Source: Gonapodya prolifera JEL478
Lineage: Eukaryota > Monoblepharomycota > Monoblepharidomycetes > Monoblepharidales > Gonapodyaceae
Direction of reading: 5' to 3'
NCBI GenBank assembly: GCA_001574975.1
Contig: KQ965841.1
Coordinates: 63,001-85,616, forward strand
DNA: 22,616 nt
Part shown: one piece after another, positions 21,781 through 22,616 of the stretch
How the letters are laid out: every line of letters begins with the position of its first letter
Numbering within the stretch: the first letter of the stretch is position 1
The notes under the pieces: generated by a model
Seen by the model: the letters and a program-made list of their open reading frames with translations, nothing else
The model's database searches: none
Told to the model about the DNA's origin: nothing
Translations under genes and position numbers: made by a program

Positions 21781-22616
21781 ATGGCGGACGATCGTGAAGG
21801 AATCACGGACTGGGACGACGACGAGAACGGTGTCAACCACTCAGAAAGCGATTCTGACAACAGCGACCTCCGAAACGGACTTTCAGGTTCCGAGGAGGGG
21901 AGCGAAAGCGGTTCAGAGGGAGATGATGCAGGGGATGGAGGAGATGCAATTGGCGAAGACGATGTCGACCCAGTGCGAGACCTTGCGAATCTCGAGTGGT
22001 CCGCCGTCGTGGACGCCCTCGAGCCACTCCTGGCACACCCCCGGACGTCACAACAAAAAATTTGGACAAATTTGGAGACCAAGATTCGGCGGCAAGGTAT
22101 GGTAGACGTCTCTTCGCTTTGTAGCTCGAGACTACCAACTTGTCGAAATGCAGCTATTCCTGAGACTGTGTTTCCCCAACTCCTTGCACTCGCGGTGACA
22201 CGCGTTCAACTTTACGTGAGCCAGGATGTTAGATACTTGTGCGGGCGTGTCGTAGGAGCCGCCTTGTCCGTTCTTGCATCTAACCCTGACTCAGTTGATG
22301 TGAAACGGGTGGTTGCGTCAATCGACAAAGCGGGCAAGAGGTTTGTCCGGCTAATTTTGTGCTCTATTAGTGTTGAAGAGCTCATGATTCGAAATTGCAG
22401 CTCTCCTACCCCCGAACGGTTGCTTGAACTCGTCCTTCCCTCTCTTCACCACATTCTACGAACAGCGTCGAAAGCATCGTCTGAGGCATCGGCCCAAGGC
22501 ACGATCTCTGCTCCTGCCACTCTCGCTCCCACTCTCACCGTGATTCTCCGGCTGCTCCGGAATGTCACCTCATCAGTCGGAGTGAAAACTGTTTCGAAGT
22601 ACATCCCTACAACACT
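21781..22616 (+). CDS. Large helical (HEAT-like) repeat protein, N-terminal part, candidate GCN1 (3' partial)
   Basis: 5' end of a gene that runs off the window. Exon 1 is 21781-22096. A 57-nt intron follows (donor GTATGG, acceptor CAG), then exon 2 from 22154. The protein starts MADDREGITDWDDDEN with a strongly acidic, Ser-rich stretch of about 60 residues. Amphipathic helices follow, including LEWSAVVDALEPLLAHP, ETVFPQLLALAVTRVQLYVS and RLLELVLPSLHHILRTAS. A second intron at 22341-22400 (donor GTTTGT, acceptor TTGCAG) is possible; it is 60 nt, in frame and without a stop, so both spliced and retained forms are open. The helical pattern and the position of the first repeats resemble the start of GCN1, the ribosome-bound activator of the eIF2alpha kinase GCN2. 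This assignment is tentative; another HEAT protein is possible. Confidence 0.65.
   Translation, partial: MADDREGITDWDDDENGVNHSESDSDNSDLRNGLSGSEEGSESGSEGDDAGDGGDAIGEDDVDPVRDLANLEWSAVVDALEPLLAHPRTSQQKIWTNLETKIRRQGMVDVSSLCSSRLPTCRNAAIPETVFPQLLALAVTRVQLYVSQDVRYLCGRVVGAALSVLASNPDSVDVKRVVASIDKAGKRFVRLILCSISVEELMIRNCSSPTPERLLELVLPSLHHILRTASKASSEASAQGTISAPATLAPTLTVILRLLRNVTSSVGVKTVSKYIPTT

Overview
The window is nuclear DNA of a filamentous basidiomycete, most likely an Agaricomycete. Nearly every gene is split by many short GT-AG introns (about 47-70 nt, a few of 230-360 nt), exons are small, genes are close together, and the families present (RPB1 with a long CTD, fungal 7TM receptors, a CaaX G-gamma, MYND-finger proteins, AAD-type aldo/keto reductase) fit this group. 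All gene models below were spliced by hand from the sequence. Exon joins were accepted only when frame, splice sites and family or paralogue alignment agreed.

Layout from left to right. 1-1418 (+): the 3' end of RPB1, the RNA polymerase II largest subunit, covering the heptad-repeat CTD. 2028-10890 (-): three tandem paralogous seven-transmembrane receptors, A at 2028-3502, B at 6123-7632 and C at 9467-10890, with the same intron positions and identical internal exon lengths. Between A and B lies a MYND zinc-finger gene whose frame is broken at least three times (4766-5708). Between B and C, 8.0-9.3 kb is unexplained and holds a long open frame with no recognisable product. 11534-11994 (-): a complete two-exon heterotrimeric G-protein gamma subunit, directly upstream of the receptor array and in the same orientation. 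12515-14257 (-): a nine-exon enoyl-CoA hydratase/isomerase. 15325-17315 (+): a four-exon mitochondrial carrier resembling the carrier half of aspartate/glutamate carriers. 17763-19759 (+): a 13-exon aldo/keto reductase with an intact catalytic tetrad. 19887-21265 (-): an unrecognised gene, apparently disrupted. 21781 to the end (+): the 5' end of a large helical-repeat protein, tentatively GCN1.

The part most worth attention is the run G-gamma, receptor C, receptor B, receptor A, all on the minus strand. It places a G-protein subunit beside an expanded family of candidate G-protein-coupled receptors, and B and C share a CCAAT-containing upstream block. A functional link is inferred from position only. 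The second notable item is the CTD of RPB1, where introns fall repeatedly at almost the same point of the heptad and three exons are exactly 21 nt, one heptad each.

The remaining genes (fatty-acid oxidation, mitochondrial transport, oxidoreductase, possible translation control) look like an ordinary housekeeping neighbourhood. No rRNA, tRNA, CRISPR array or intact transposon was seen.
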